Shown here piece after piece: positions 32,505 to 41,795 of a stretch of 44,586 nucleotides of DNA (positions within the stretch are counted from its first letter, which is position 1; each line of letters starts with the position of its first letter). The DNA is taken from positions 1 to 44,586 of the forward strand of contig DYEX01000126.1 in the NCBI GenBank assembly GCA_020725525.1, in the 5' to 3' direction. The DNA comes from Desulfovirgula sp. GTDB lineage: Bacteria; Bacillota; Desulfotomaculia; Desulfotomaculales; Desulfovirgulaceae. The notes under the pieces are model-generated. The model saw only the letters and a list, made by a program, of their open reading frames with translations. It ran no database searches and was not told the origin of the DNA. Position numbers and translations under genes: made by a program.

Positions 32505-33045
32505 CCCTGGTCTCGTCTGTATTTACCTTTATTTCCGGGTCACTTTTTTTTTCCATATTGTTGACTAGGGTTCTTAACAAGGTGTTCATGGGTTCCAAAA
32601 CCCTGGCCAGGTCTAAGGAGCTGGAATTGCTGCTCCGGGTACCTTGACTGGCGGTGGTTACCTTGAAGTCGTTAAAGGTTTTGATAATGGAATCAAACAT
32701 GAGCTGGATACTGTTGGCTATGATTTCAATTACCTGACCAACTGTTCTGGTACCGGCGATAATCTTCCGCAGTGTAAACTCCAGGTCACCTCTTTCGCTT
32801 TCAGAACGAACCAGAGGTTCCTTGACCAAACGATCCAGTTGATTAATGATTACCTCGAATTTTTGGACCAGTTTATTTTCCCGGGAGCTCTGTACTTCCA
32901 GGTTGGCAATCAATTCCGCCAGGCGGTCCAGATTGGCCGATAATTTTCCGGCATCTTCAATCTGACTGCTTTTTTCTGCCTGCAGGTTTTCCAGTTTATT
33001 CACCAGGTTATCCAAGGCTTCATGGATGGACTTATGGGAGGCCAT
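32479..33045 (-). CDS. Coiled-coil protein coupled to the subtilisin gene
   Basis: 188 aa. Residues about 5-100 are heptad-rich (LDNLVNKLENLQAEKSSQIE, LDRLAELIANLE), the middle has a short hydrophobic helix (IIANSIQLMFDSIIK), the C-terminus is polar and Ser/Asp-rich. No known domain. The 26-base overlap with the protease start argues for a functional link, for example as substrate, scaffold or inhibitor; this is inference. Confidence 0.65.
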   Translation of the reverse strand: MASHKSIHEALDNLVNKLENLQAEKSSQIEDAGKLSANLDRLAELIANLEVQSSRENKLVQKFEVIINQLDRLVKEPLVRSESERGDLEFTLRKIIAGTRTVGQVIEIIANSIQLMFDSIIKTFNDFKVTTASQGTRSSNSSSLDLARVLEPMNTLLRTLVNNMEKKSDPEIKVNTDETRDVSSDNRT

Positions 33046-33079
33046 GTGTTAAAACATCCTTTCCTAAAAATATGAGGGT

Positions 33080-33106
33080 GGAGGGCCACACTTGGTGCGG
33101 CCCTCC
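33080..33106 (-). terminator. Hairpin after the small membrane protein gene
   Basis: GGAGGGCC (33080-33087) pairs with GGCCCTCC (33099-33106). The T-rich stretch follows only 8 bases later on the minus strand, so termination may be partial and the downstream pair could be reached by read-through. Confidence 0.5.
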
Positions 33107-33146
33107 AGGTTAGGGAAAAAAGGTTCATCATGAATTGGTACCCGCT

Positions 33147-33317
33147 TTAAAAGACCAGTACAACCAGTCCCGTCACGGTAAGGATAACACCGAGAAGGAA
33201 GTTGCTGGTAAGGATTAAAACTAAGCCGATCGCAATTAAGAGAAGACCTACTAAAACTAGAAATGGATTTCCCCCAGACTTAATTCCAATTCCCGGTTTT
33301 TCCACCACATCGGGCAT
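33147..33317 (-). CDS. Small two-TM membrane protein, 56 aa
   Basis: ATG at 33315-33317 with AAGGGGGAATTC upstream; an in-frame ATG six codons earlier overlaps that ribosome site. After a short Gly/Lys-rich start, residues about 19-55 are two hydrophobic helices (FLVLVGLLLIAIGLVLIL, LLGVILTVTGLVVLVF) with a 4-6 residue turn. No family recognised. Confidence 0.65.
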   Translation of the reverse strand: MPDVVEKPGIGIKSGGNPFLVLVGLLLIAIGLVLILTSNFLLGVILTVTGLVVLVF

Positions 33318-33450
33318 CGTGAATTCCCCCTTCATTCAGAATTTGCCATTTTATATTTGAACGATACCAGGGTGGATCGTTCTATTTTAAAATATGAAGG
33401 GGACCCCAAAAGGTGTTACACAGTTAAGTTAACTTTTTCAATAAAAGGAA

Positions 33451-33493
33451 AAAAGAAGGGGCTACCTACAGGTAAAGGTTAACCCCTTCTTTT
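33451..33493 (-). terminator. Terminator of the UPF0173 hydrolase gene
   Basis: AAAAGAAGGGG (33451-33461) and CCCCTTCTTTT (33483-33493) form an 11-bp stem with T tract on the minus strand. Confidence 0.8.
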
Positions 33494-33619
33494 AACCTTC
33501 ACACTAACACCGTGTTCTGTGAGGATGGGTCTAACTATTAAAGCAGCCTTTTCGCCCAGATTTCCGGATCCCGGGAAAAGAAAACGCAAGGCAATAGCCA
33601 GGCCGGATCAGGCCCGTTA

Positions 33620-34303
33620 TTAGACTTCATAGCTCTCTCCCGGGGCGAGAATGATTACCCGCGCCGGTGTTTGTGCTTCCACCACCCGCTTGAATTCCTG
33701 CGGATCCTGTTCAATCAGGGGCCAGGTATTATAATGCATTGGAATGACCAGGTTGGGTTTAATGAGATGTACCGCCTCCAGGGCGTCTTCAGGGCCCATG
33801 GTGAAGTTATCCCCAATGGGCAACAGGGCCAGGTCAATGGGATGCAGGCGCCCCACCATGGCCATGTCCCCAAATAGTCCGGTGTCTCCAGAATGGTAAA
33901 TGGTCTTTCCATCCAGGGTAAAAACAAAGCCACAGGGGGTGCCGAGATATTCAGCCGGTCCGTTGGTAATCAATCCGCTACCGTGCCAGGCGGGCGTTAA
34001 CTTTACTTTTACCGGACCAAATTGATGGCTGCCCCCGATGTGCATGCCGTGGGCCTGAGCACCCTGACGGCTGCAGTAGCTGGCCAGTTCAAAAACTGAA
34101 ACTATCGTTGCCCCGGATCTCCTGGCAATCTCCACCGCATCTCCCAGGTGGTCGCCATGGCCATGACTGACCAGGATCAGGTCCGGGTGCAGTTCTTCTG
34201 CCCGGACGGTGGCCACCGGGTTACCAGTAATAAAGGGGTCAATCAATACCGTTGCCTCTCCCTCCAGGAGAAAGGCTGCGTGGCCTAAAAAGGTAACCTT
34301 CAT
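33620..34303 (-). CDS. UPF0173 metal-dependent hydrolase (metallo-beta-lactamase fold)
   Basis: 227 aa from the ATG at 34301-34303. MKVTFLGHAAFLLEG and the metal motif HGHGDH (47-52), with a later HYNTWPLIEQ, are typical of the YtkL/UPF0173 group. Physiological substrate unknown. Single gene with own terminator. Confidence 0.88.
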   Translation of the reverse strand: MKVTFLGHAAFLLEGEATVLIDPFITGNPVATVRAEELHPDLILVSHGHGDHLGDAVEIARRSGATIVSVFELASYCSRQGAQAHGMHIGGSHQFGPVKVKLTPAWHGSGLITNGPAEYLGTPCGFVFTLDGKTIYHSGDTGLFGDMAMVGRLHPIDLALLPIGDNFTMGPEDALEAVHLIKPNLVIPMHYNTWPLIEQDPQEFKRVVEAQTPARVIILAPGESYEV

Positions 34304-34380
34304 CTGGTAACACCCACTCCTTTCCACTGGCGAATATTAAATCATAAATTATTATACCCCAACATTTCCTTCATTGGTAT

Positions 34381-35355
34381 CTATTTCAATCCATGATCCA
34401 GTTTTTGGTGATATTTTTCCAGCAGGTATCTGGTTATCTCCCGTGCTCCCCGGTAGGGGTCTTTTTCTCTTCTGGCAACTGCATCCAGAATAGGATTAAT
34501 ATAATCCAGCTCTTGTTCAATCATCCGTTGCCAAAGGTATCGGGTCAGTTCCAGGGTTTCGTTTCGTGCCCGGAACCAGCGTCTTTCTCCCAGGGTTTTG
34601 TCCTGGAGAAGGTGCTGTCGGTGTTTTTCTATAGCCGCAAGCAGATCAGCCACTCCCTGTCCATCCAGGGTAGTAGTTTTTACCACAGGCGGTCTCCAGG
34701 TTAAACGGTCCCCTTGCATATCCAGCATCATTTCCACTTCGGCCGCAATTTTATTTGCCCCCGGCAGATCACACTTATTAATGGCAAACACATCAGCTAT
34801 TTCCATAATGCCCGCCTTAATGGTTTGAATGGCGTCCCCTGCTCCAGGGGTTAACACCACCACTGTGGTATCGGCCACATGCATAATATCCAGCTCAGCC
34901 TGTCCCACCCCCACTGTCTCGACAATAATCCACGAAAAGCCAAAAGCATCCATGGCTTTGACTACCTCGCCGGTGGTATGGGCCAGCCCACCCAGGCTTC
35001 CCCGGGTGCCCATACTCCGTATAAAGACTCCCCGGTCGGTGGCGTGGTTTTGCATCCGTATACGGTCTCCCAGCAGTGCTCCTCCGGTAAAAGGGCTAGT
35101 AGGATCCACGGCAATGATGCCTACGGTTTCCCCCTTCTGGCGCAGCAGGGCAGTCAAACGGTCCACCAGGGAGCTTTTCCCCGCACCCGGGGAACCGGTA
35201 ATACCTACAATATACGCCTGGCCCGTGAGGGAGTAAATCTCTTCCATGATCTGTTCCCCAACAGCTTCTTCATTTTCCAGGTAACTGATCAGCCGGGCCA
35301 GTGCTCTGGGGTCGCCGGCCCGAAATCTCTCTAACAGGCTTGTTATGTCATTCAC
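34381..35355 (-). CDS. meaB: MeaB-type GTPase, methylmalonyl-CoA mutase chaperone
   Basis: 324 aa, G3E family (formerly ArgK). P-loop GSPGAGKSS (54-62), then VDPTSPFTGGALLGDRIRM and NKCD. MeaB protects and reloads the B12-dependent methylmalonyl-CoA mutase or a related acyl-CoA mutase. No mutase gene is in the window. Its presence is in keeping with propionate or branched-chain acid metabolism in this group, and with the liv transporter nearby. Confidence 0.9.
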   Translation of the reverse strand: MNDITSLLERFRAGDPRALARLISYLENEEAVGEQIMEEIYSLTGQAYIVGITGSPGAGKSSLVDRLTALLRQKGETVGIIAVDPTSPFTGGALLGDRIRMQNHATDRGVFIRSMGTRGSLGGLAHTTGEVVKAMDAFGFSWIIVETVGVGQAELDIMHVADTTVVVLTPGAGDAIQTIKAGIMEIADVFAINKCDLPGANKIAAEVEMMLDMQGDRLTWRPPVVKTTTLDGQGVADLLAAIEKHRQHLLQDKTLGERRWFRARNETLELTRYLWQRMIEQELDYINPILDAVARREKDPYRGAREITRYLLEKYHQKLDHGLK

Positions 35356-35728
35356 TGCCTACCCCTCCCCCTTTTTTATTATAACTGAAAACCCGGCGGG
35401 CAACATCTATATATTATTTAATTCAAAGAAGGATTTAAAGAACTTTTGCTAACTACAACGGCTGGAATACTACAATCATAAGCCAGATGGTTTTTATAGA
35501 CTGCCGAATGGTAACTGTAAGCAAAAAAAATAGGGCCCGCCATCGAGAGAGGGGGTCGCTGCACTGTCAAAACAGTTATTTTCCACTAAGTGAGTAAATC
35601 TAGCCGTTTGGCCGGCAAAACTTTTCTGCTTTCGGGGTAACGAGTAAAATAAGGGCAAAGGTTGATCACAACCTAATCTCCTCTCCCTTTCTCCGCTGTA
35701 TCAACAGATACAGCCTTCTTTTTGCCCA
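35356..35728. other. Intergenic gap between trxB and meaB
   Basis: No gene seen. A perfect hairpin GCTGTATC/GATACAGC (about 35696-35715) is followed by CTTCTTTTT on the plus strand; in the other direction it precedes no T tract, so it is not a good terminator for trxB. The rest is AT-rich with no clear promoter boxes. Confidence 0.4.
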
Positions 35729-36643
35729 CTACCGGTTGTGTTCCAGATACTTTTCCGCACTAACTGCTGCAATGGCCCCGTCGGCTACGGCAGTGACTAC
35801 CTGGCGCAGGGACTTCTGGCGGACATCACCGGCGGCAAAGAGACCGGGACAGCTGGTCTGCATGTTTGCGTCGGTGAGGATATAGCCCCGTTCATCCAGC
35901 TTAACAAGGTCTTTCACTATAGAAGAATTGGGGCTGTACCCAATGTAGATGAACACCCCATCAATGGGCAATTCACTGGTCTGGCCGGTGCGCACGTCTT
36001 TAATGCGTACACCGGTGACAGTTTCCTTGCCCATGATTTCGTCCACTACGCTGTGCCAGATAAATTCTACGCGCGGGTTTTGCCGGGCCCGCTCCTGCAC
36101 GATTTTGGTGGCTCTTAATTCACCACGCCGGTGGATGATAAACACCCGGGTGGCAAATTTGGTCAGAAACATGGCCTCTTCCACTGCCGCGTCCCCGCCA
36201 CCTACCACCGCCACTTGTTTATCTTTAAAAAATGCTCCGTCACAGGTGGCACAATAGGAAACACCCCGGCCATGAAAAGTTTCCTCGCCTTTGACGTTTA
36301 GTCTTTGGGGCTGTGCTCCAGTGGCAACAATTACCGTACGGGCCCTGATTTCTGCGTCTTCTGTTTTTACGATAAAGTGCACGCTTTCTCGCTGGACGGC
36401 CTCCACATGGACATTGAGGATTTCCAGGCCAAAGCGCCTGGCCTGCGCTTCCATCCGGCTCATCAGCTCCGGGCCGCCAATCCCTTCATCAAAACCCGGG
36501 TAATTTTCAATAAATTCCGTGGTGGCCGCCAGGCCACCGGTCATACCCCGTTCAATTAAGAGGCTTTTCAGTTTTGCCCGCGCAGCATAAATACCGGCCG
36601 CCAAGCCTGCTGGTCCGCCACCAATAATGGCAACATCGTACAT
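35729..36643 (-). CDS. trxB: Thioredoxin reductase
   Basis: 304 aa from the ATG at 36641-36643 with GGAGGG upstream. FAD motif GGGPAGLAAG (8-17), redox pair CATC (Cys131, Cys134) and NADPH motif VGGGDAAVEEA. Low-molecular-weight TrxB of normal length, reducing thioredoxin with NADPH. No trxA beside it. Confidence 0.93.
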   Translation of the reverse strand: MYDVAIIGGGPAGLAAGIYAARAKLKSLLIERGMTGGLAATTEFIENYPGFDEGIGGPELMSRMEAQARRFGLEILNVHVEAVQRESVHFIVKTEDAEIRARTVIVATGAQPQRLNVKGEETFHGRGVSYCATCDGAFFKDKQVAVVGGGDAAVEEAMFLTKFATRVFIIHRRGELRATKIVQERARQNPRVEFIWHSVVDEIMGKETVTGVRIKDVRTGQTSELPIDGVFIYIGYSPNSSIVKDLVKLDERGYILTDANMQTSCPGLFAAGDVRQKSLRQVVTAVADGAIAAVSAEKYLEHNR

Positions 36644-36813
36644 TATGCAACCCTCCGGAAGAAACATGTTTGTCGTCTACTATACTTATGGTACTTGTTG
36701 CAACTTTAAGTAAATCATTAACTGCTGCAACTCCGTATTGTTGAGAGCACGAGTATATTGTACCATGCCGGCAACTGCATATAAATACTTGAAGCCACGG
36801 ATCAATTTTAAAC

Positions 36814-37530
36814 TCAAGCCTCTACTTCGCCGAGGTAGGCACTGCGTATCTGCGGATTGGCCTGCACTTCTGCCGACATACCGCTTAAGACGATGCGGCC
36901 TGTTTCCAGCACGTAGGCCCGGTGAGCTACCTGCAGGGCCATGAAGGCATTTTGTTCCACCAGAAGGACGGTGGTTCCCTGCTGGTTAATGCTCTTGATA
37001 ATTTCAAAAATCTCTTCCACCAGTAAAGGTGACAATCCCATGGACGGTTCATCCAGGATGAGCAAGGTGGGTTTGCTCATCAAGCCCCGGCCCATGGCCA
37101 GCATTTGTTGCTCTCCGCCGGACAAAGTGCCGGCCAGTTGTTTGGCCCGTTCCCGTAAGCGGGGAAAACGGTTCAAGACCTCTTCCAAACTTTCCTGTAT
37201 CTCCGACCGGTTACGGCGGGTGTAAGCTCCCATCAAAAGGTTTTCCATTACCGTCAGATTGGGGAATATTTGCCGTCCTTCCGGTACGTGGGAAATACCC
37301 ATTCTCACTATCTGGTGCGCCGGCATACGGGTTATTTTCTGTCCCTGGAAAAAGATTTCTCCCCGCCGGGGAGTTAATAGACCCGAAATGGTACGCAGGG
37401 TGGTGGATTTTCCGGCACCATTTGCTCCAATTAAGGTAACTATTTCCCCTTTCTGAACGTAAAAGGAAATTCCCTGCAGTGCGCGGATGGAACCATAATA
37501 AACTTCGAGATCTTTTACTTCCAGGATCAA
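36814..37530 (-). CDS. livF: Branched-chain amino-acid ABC transporter ATPase LivF
   Basis: 238 aa from the TTG at 37528-37530, which overlaps the livG stop (TTGA) and lets the protein begin MILEVKDLEVYYGSIRAL as LivF does. Walker A GANGAGKST, signature LSGGEQQ, Walker B LLILDEPS. Last gene of livKHMGF. Confidence 0.92.
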   Translation of the reverse strand: MILEVKDLEVYYGSIRALQGISFYVQKGEIVTLIGANGAGKSTTLRTISGLLTPRRGEIFFQGQKITRMPAHQIVRMGISHVPEGRQIFPNLTVMENLLMGAYTRRNRSEIQESLEEVLNRFPRLRERAKQLAGTLSGGEQQMLAMGRGLMSKPTLLILDEPSMGLSPLLVEEIFEIIKSINQQGTTVLLVEQNAFMALQVAHRAYVLETGRIVLSGMSAEVQANPQIRSAYLGEVEA

Positions 37531-38300
37531 GCCACCGTCGCCCCCTTGCCCAGATAGGCCTCCAAAACCACCGGGTTGTTTCGGATTTCCAGGGGTGTAC
37601 CTGTTGCGATAATCTGTCCGAAGTCCATGACCACAATCCGCTCGCACAGATTCATGACCATACCCATCTGGTGTTCAATCAATAATACCGTGAGTTTGAA
37701 TCTCTGCTTGATGTAGCGAATTAATTCCACCATGCGCTTCACTTCCGCGGGATTCATTCCCGCCGCCGGTTCGTCCAGGAGCAGCAACTTGGGGTAAGTG
37801 GCCAGCGCCCGGGCAATTTCTAACCGGCGTTGATCACCGTAGGCCAGGTTAGCTGCTTTTTCATATGCCCGGTGGGCCAGGTTCAGGGCCCCCAGCAGTT
37901 CCATTGCTTCCAAGGTAACCCGTTCTTCTTCAACGTTATACCGGGGTGTCCGTAAAAGGGCATCCAAAAAGTTATATTTAATGCGGGGATGAAATACTGC
38001 CCGCACATTGTCCAGCACCGTGATTCCCTTGAACAAGCGAATATTTTGAAATGTCCTGGCTATGCCCCGCTGGGAAATCTTAAAAGGTTGTAAACCCGTA
38101 ATATCTTCTCCGCAAAAATTAATGGTACCACCGGTTGGCTTATAAAGGCCGGTGATCAGATTAAAAACCGTAGTTTTGCCCGCACCATTGGGGCCAATTA
38201 GACCCACAACCTCTCCTTCATCTAAGGTAAGGTTAAAATTATTTACTGCTTTTAAGCCGCCAAAAGTTTTGGACAGGTTATTAATTTCCAGAACCGGCAT
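37527..38300 (-). CDS. livG: Branched-chain amino-acid ABC transporter ATPase LivG
   Basis: 257 aa. Walker A GPNGAGKTT, Walker B LLLLDEPAAGMNPAE, and the LivG insertion with GIARTFQNIRLFKG. The linker LAYGDQRRLEIARAL replaces a standard signature, as in the family. Overlaps livM by 20 bases. Confidence 0.93.
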   Translation of the reverse strand: MPVLEINNLSKTFGGLKAVNNFNLTLDEGEVVGLIGPNGAGKTTVFNLITGLYKPTGGTINFCGEDITGLQPFKISQRGIARTFQNIRLFKGITVLDNVRAVFHPRIKYNFLDALLRTPRYNVEEERVTLEAMELLGALNLAHRAYEKAANLAYGDQRRLEIARALATYPKLLLLDEPAAGMNPAEVKRMVELIRYIKQRFKLTVLLIEHQMGMVMNLCERIVVMDFGQIIATGTPLEIRNNPVVLEAYLGKGATVA

Positions 38301-39288
38301 GGGTTTGCTCCTTTCCGGTTGCCATTTTCAAATGATCAGGGGCTAATAACCGCCATTCTCTACCACTAAAAATACCTTGAGGCCTGACAATAATGGAAAC
38401 AATCAAAATCACGGCGTAAATGACTCCGCGCCAGTCAATAAAGTTTTGTCCCAGGACAACACGTAAAACTTCCAGCAAGAAGACCCAGCCTACTGCCGTA
38501 ACAATGGTGCCCGTCATACTGCCCAGGCCGCCCAGCACCACAATAAGGAGAAAGTCAAAGGACTTTAGGAAATCAAAACTGGCCGGGTGTAAAAAAGGGT
38601 AACGGTGGGCGTAAATGCCACCGGCCAGGCCGGCTAAAGCGCAACCCAGGACAAAAGCCATCACTTTGTAACGGGTTGTATCAATTCCCATCACGTCGGC
38701 TGCAATTTCATCTTCCCGGATGGAGGTACAGGCCCGGCCATAGGTGGAAAAAATGAAATTGCGTACCAGAAGGATTACGATCAACGTGAGGATAAAGATC
38801 AGGTCAAAATTGGCTACCTGGGGGGTGCCGCTCATTCCCGTGGCTCCACCCAGCACCGGGAACAGCTTGTTGCCGTTTTCCATGCCTACTCTAACTATAA
38901 TACCAAACCCGAGGGTGGCAATACCCAGGTAGTCGGAACGCAATCTTAAAATGGGCAGGCCGATCAGTAAAGCTACCAGACCCGCTACAGCAGCCCCGGC
39001 CAGGAGGGATAGAAAGAAAAACAGCATATTGCCGTTTCCATAGACCTTGTCGAGGGCTCCGGCTGTGTAAGCTCCCAGACCGTAAAAGGCCGCGTGGCCC
39101 AGGGAAAACTGTCCGGTGAAACCGTAGATGATGGAAAGCCCCAGAGCACCAATAACAATAACCAGGGCCTGGTCCAGTACCAGTTGCCAGTATGGGGTGA
39201 TCATCCCACTGAACTGCATGGCCTTGACCAGGGCAAAAAAGAGCGCGGCTCCTGCAAAGAGAATGAGTGTCTTGCGCGATAATTTCAT
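38281..39288 (-). CDS. livM: Branched-chain amino-acid ABC transporter permease LivM
   Basis: 335 aa from the ATG at 39286-39288 (AGGTG 9 bases upstream); a GTG four codons earlier is the alternative. About 9-10 hydrophobic segments and the permease loop IREDEIAADVMGIDTTRYK, which contacts the ATPase. Inner membrane; pairs with LivH. Confidence 0.92.
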   Translation of the reverse strand: MKLSRKTLILFAGAALFFALVKAMQFSGMITPYWQLVLDQALVIVIGALGLSIIYGFTGQFSLGHAAFYGLGAYTAGALDKVYGNGNMLFFFLSLLAGAAVAGLVALLIGLPILRLRSDYLGIATLGFGIIVRVGMENGNKLFPVLGGATGMSGTPQVANFDLIFILTLIVILLVRNFIFSTYGRACTSIREDEIAADVMGIDTTRYKVMAFVLGCALAGLAGGIYAHRYPFLHPASFDFLKSFDFLLIVVLGGLGSMTGTIVTAVGWVFLLEVLRVVLGQNFIDWRGVIYAVILIVSIIVRPQGIFSGREWRLLAPDHLKMATGKEQTHAGSGN

Positions 39289-39318
39289 CTGCCCATTCAC
39301 CTGCTCTAAAACTTTACT

Positions 39319-40203
39319 TTACACTTTTTCTGTTTCCGTACGTCCCAGTAGCCCCGTAGGCCGGAATAGAAGGACCAGAATCAAAATGGCAAAGGCAATG
39401 GCATCTCGTAGCTGGGAAGAAATATAAGCCGAGGTAAGGGTTTCTATCTGACCCATAATAAGCGCACCCAGTACCGCTCCCGGGATTATCCCGATACCGC
39501 CCAGCACAGCGGCGGTAAAAGCCTTTAAACCCGGCATAATGCCCATAAAGGGGTGGATCTGGGGATAGGCAATGGCGTATAAAACACCTCCCAGGGCGGC
39601 AAAGGCCGACCCGATGGCAAAGGTAATGGAAATGGTGGTATCCACATTAACCCCCATCAGTCGGGCAGCATTGTGATCTACGGCTACGGTGCGCATGGCC
39701 ATACCGGTTTTGGTCCGGTAAATTAGGAGCTGTAATAAGATAAGCATGAGTAGCACGACCACAAAAACTATAACCTGAATATTGGTCACAGACAATCCGG
39801 CGATCTCCCAATGTACTTCGGGAAAGGGTCGCGGAACCACCCGGTAATTGGGACCGAAAACGAATTTCAGACTGCTGAAATACTCTAAGAACAGGGATAC
39901 GCCAATGGCGCTAATCAGGGCGGCAATTTTCGGGGCGTAACGTAAAGGACGGTAAGCCACCCGTTCAATGATCACGCCGAGAAGGGCACAGGTCACCATG
40001 GCTGTCAGGATGGCTACAGGCAGTGGCAGCCCCCATACGGCAAAGCCAAAATAGCCGAGAAAAGCCCCCACCATAAAAACGTCGCCGTGGGCGAAATTAA
40101 TCAGCTGCACCACTCCGTAAACCATGGTATACCCCAGGGCAATGAGGGCGTACATAAGTCCCAGTTGCAAGCCGTTCAATACCTGTTCAAGGAAATGCTC
40201 CAC
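39319..40203 (-). CDS. livH: Branched-chain amino-acid ABC transporter permease LivH
   Basis: 294 aa from the GTG at 40201-40203, with AGGAGG about 9 bases upstream. About 8 membrane segments and the typical TMVYGVVQLINFAHGD start region and VAVDHNAARLMGVNVD coupling loop. Confidence 0.92.
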   Translation of the reverse strand: MEHFLEQVLNGLQLGLMYALIALGYTMVYGVVQLINFAHGDVFMVGAFLGYFGFAVWGLPLPVAILTAMVTCALLGVIIERVAYRPLRYAPKIAALISAIGVSLFLEYFSSLKFVFGPNYRVVPRPFPEVHWEIAGLSVTNIQVIVFVVVLLMLILLQLLIYRTKTGMAMRTVAVDHNAARLMGVNVDTTISITFAIGSAFAALGGVLYAIAYPQIHPFMGIMPGLKAFTAAVLGGIGIIPGAVLGALIMGQIETLTSAYISSQLRDAIAFAILILVLLFRPTGLLGRTETEKV

Positions 40204-40277
40204 TCCTCTAAACCTCCTGCGGTCAACCAACCTGATGCGGGGAGGGGTTTCCCGCCTCCCCGCTTCCTGTTGATGTA

Positions 40278-41459
40278 TTACTTAATTGCCGCAACAAACT
40301 TTTGCTTGCCGCCTTCGATTTTAAGTATGGTTACCGGTTTAATCGGGTTGCCGTCCTGGTCAAAGGAAACTTTCTCACCGCTAACGATGGAGAAGTCCCT
40401 GGTGTTCTGCAAGGCTTCCTTAATCCTGGTCGGGTCGTCGCTGTTCGCAGTCTTGATAGCGTTAAGCAACAGGTTGGTGGCATCGTAGGTCAGCGTAGCA
40501 AAGGCATCGGGCTCCTGGTTGTACTTGGCCTTGTATTGTTCCACCCACTTTTGTACCTCCGGCCTGGGATCCTGGGCAGAGTAGTGGTTGGTGAAGTAAC
40601 CGCCCTCCATAGTCTTGTAATCCAGGTCACTGGAATCCCAACCGTCGCCGCCGATAAAGACCGCTTTAATGCCTTTATCCCGGGCCTGTTTACCAATCAG
40701 GCTAACCTTTTGATAATAGTCGGGGAGGTAGAGGATATCCGGGTTTTTCTTGGCAATGTTGGTCAGCACTGCCGAAAAATCGGTGTCATTCTTGGCATAG
40801 GCTTCCATGGCCAGTACCTGTCCCCCACCGGCAGTGAAGGCTTCCTTAAAGTTGTTGGCCAGACCAATGGTATAGTCGTTCCCCTGGTCGTAGAGGATGG
40901 CCGCAGTTTTTAATTTGAGCTGTTCAAGGGCAAACTTGGCAGCCACGGTACCCTGGGTGGGGTCGATGAAGCAGGCCCGGAAGACATACTCCTTGCGCTT
41001 GCCCTCGTCTACAGTAACCTTGGGGCTGGTGGCCGTACCGGTAATCACTACCACCTTGTTATCATTGGCAAACTTGGAAATGGGAATGGTTGTTAATGAA
41101 GTCAGGGAACCGACGATGGCCTTCACGCCGTCCTGGGTAACCAGCTTGGTGGCTACGTTTACAGCTTCTGTAGCATCGTTGCGGTCATCGGCCTTAACGG
41201 GTTCAATTTTATAGTCCCCTGCTTTAAAGCCGGCCTGTTCTAAAGCCAGGTCAAAACCTTTCTGCGCTGATTCACCAAAGGTCTTTACATCGCCGGTAAG
41301 CGGTGCAATGAACCCGATTTTAATTACCTTTTCTTTTGAGGCTTCCTTTGAGGCACCTTGAGTCTCAGTTTTACCCTGACCACCACAACCCGTGGTCACA
41401 AGGGCTACACTGAGCACCACCCCTAAAAGAATGGACCATAATTTTGAACGCACGGGCAT
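40278..41459 (-). CDS. livK: Branched-chain amino-acid ABC transporter substrate-binding lipoprotein
   Basis: 393 aa. Lipoprotein signal with hydrophobic core and lipobox VTTGC (Cys25), then a Gln/Lys/Ser-rich linker and a Peripla_BP_6 domain (IGFIAPLTGDVKTFGESAQK onward). Anchored outside the membrane to feed LivHM. First gene of the operon; AAGGAGGTAAT before the ATG. True ligand cannot be told from sequence; this family also binds amides and urea. Confidence 0.92.
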   Translation of the reverse strand: MPVRSKLWSILLGVVLSVALVTTGCGGQGKTETQGASKEASKEKVIKIGFIAPLTGDVKTFGESAQKGFDLALEQAGFKAGDYKIEPVKADDRNDATEAVNVATKLVTQDGVKAIVGSLTSLTTIPISKFANDNKVVVITGTATSPKVTVDEGKRKEYVFRACFIDPTQGTVAAKFALEQLKLKTAAILYDQGNDYTIGLANNFKEAFTAGGGQVLAMEAYAKNDTDFSAVLTNIAKKNPDILYLPDYYQKVSLIGKQARDKGIKAVFIGGDGWDSSDLDYKTMEGGYFTNHYSAQDPRPEVQKWVEQYKAKYNQEPDAFATLTYDATNLLLNAIKTANSDDPTRIKEALQNTRDFSIVSGEKVSFDQDGNPIKPVTILKIEGGKQKFVAAIK

Positions 41460-41624
41460 TACCTCCTTCTTTTTTGATTACGGACTTGAGACGCTTGTTG
41501 TTCCCAGCGTTCTGTCACCTCCCCTTGATCAGTGAGCGATTTAAGGTCATAACTTTTTTAACTGAACAAGTAAGCTAATTCCGAAAAATCTTCAAAAATC
41601 CTTTTAAACTCCTCCCGGCGGGGT

Positions 41625-41654
41625 AAAAATTTTGGAGCGCCTTATTGGCGCTCC
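41625..41654 (-). terminator. Terminator of the MTAP/PNP-family gene
   Basis: GGAGCGCC (41634-41641) pairs with GGCGCTCC (41647-41654), followed by AAAATTTTTA on the minus strand. The rest of the gap 41460-41795 is AT-rich and should hold the liv promoter, but I see no clear boxes. Confidence 0.8.
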
Positions 41655-41795
41655 ATCTGGCTCATTCATGTTTTTTTAGAGATTCCTGGACTTTATTAGT
41701 TGTGACCAGGAAATCCTTTCCTCGTTCCTATCCACCTCCCTCTCCCTTATTACACTAAACTATATTATACGGACAGGATTAATTTGACTGGTAAT

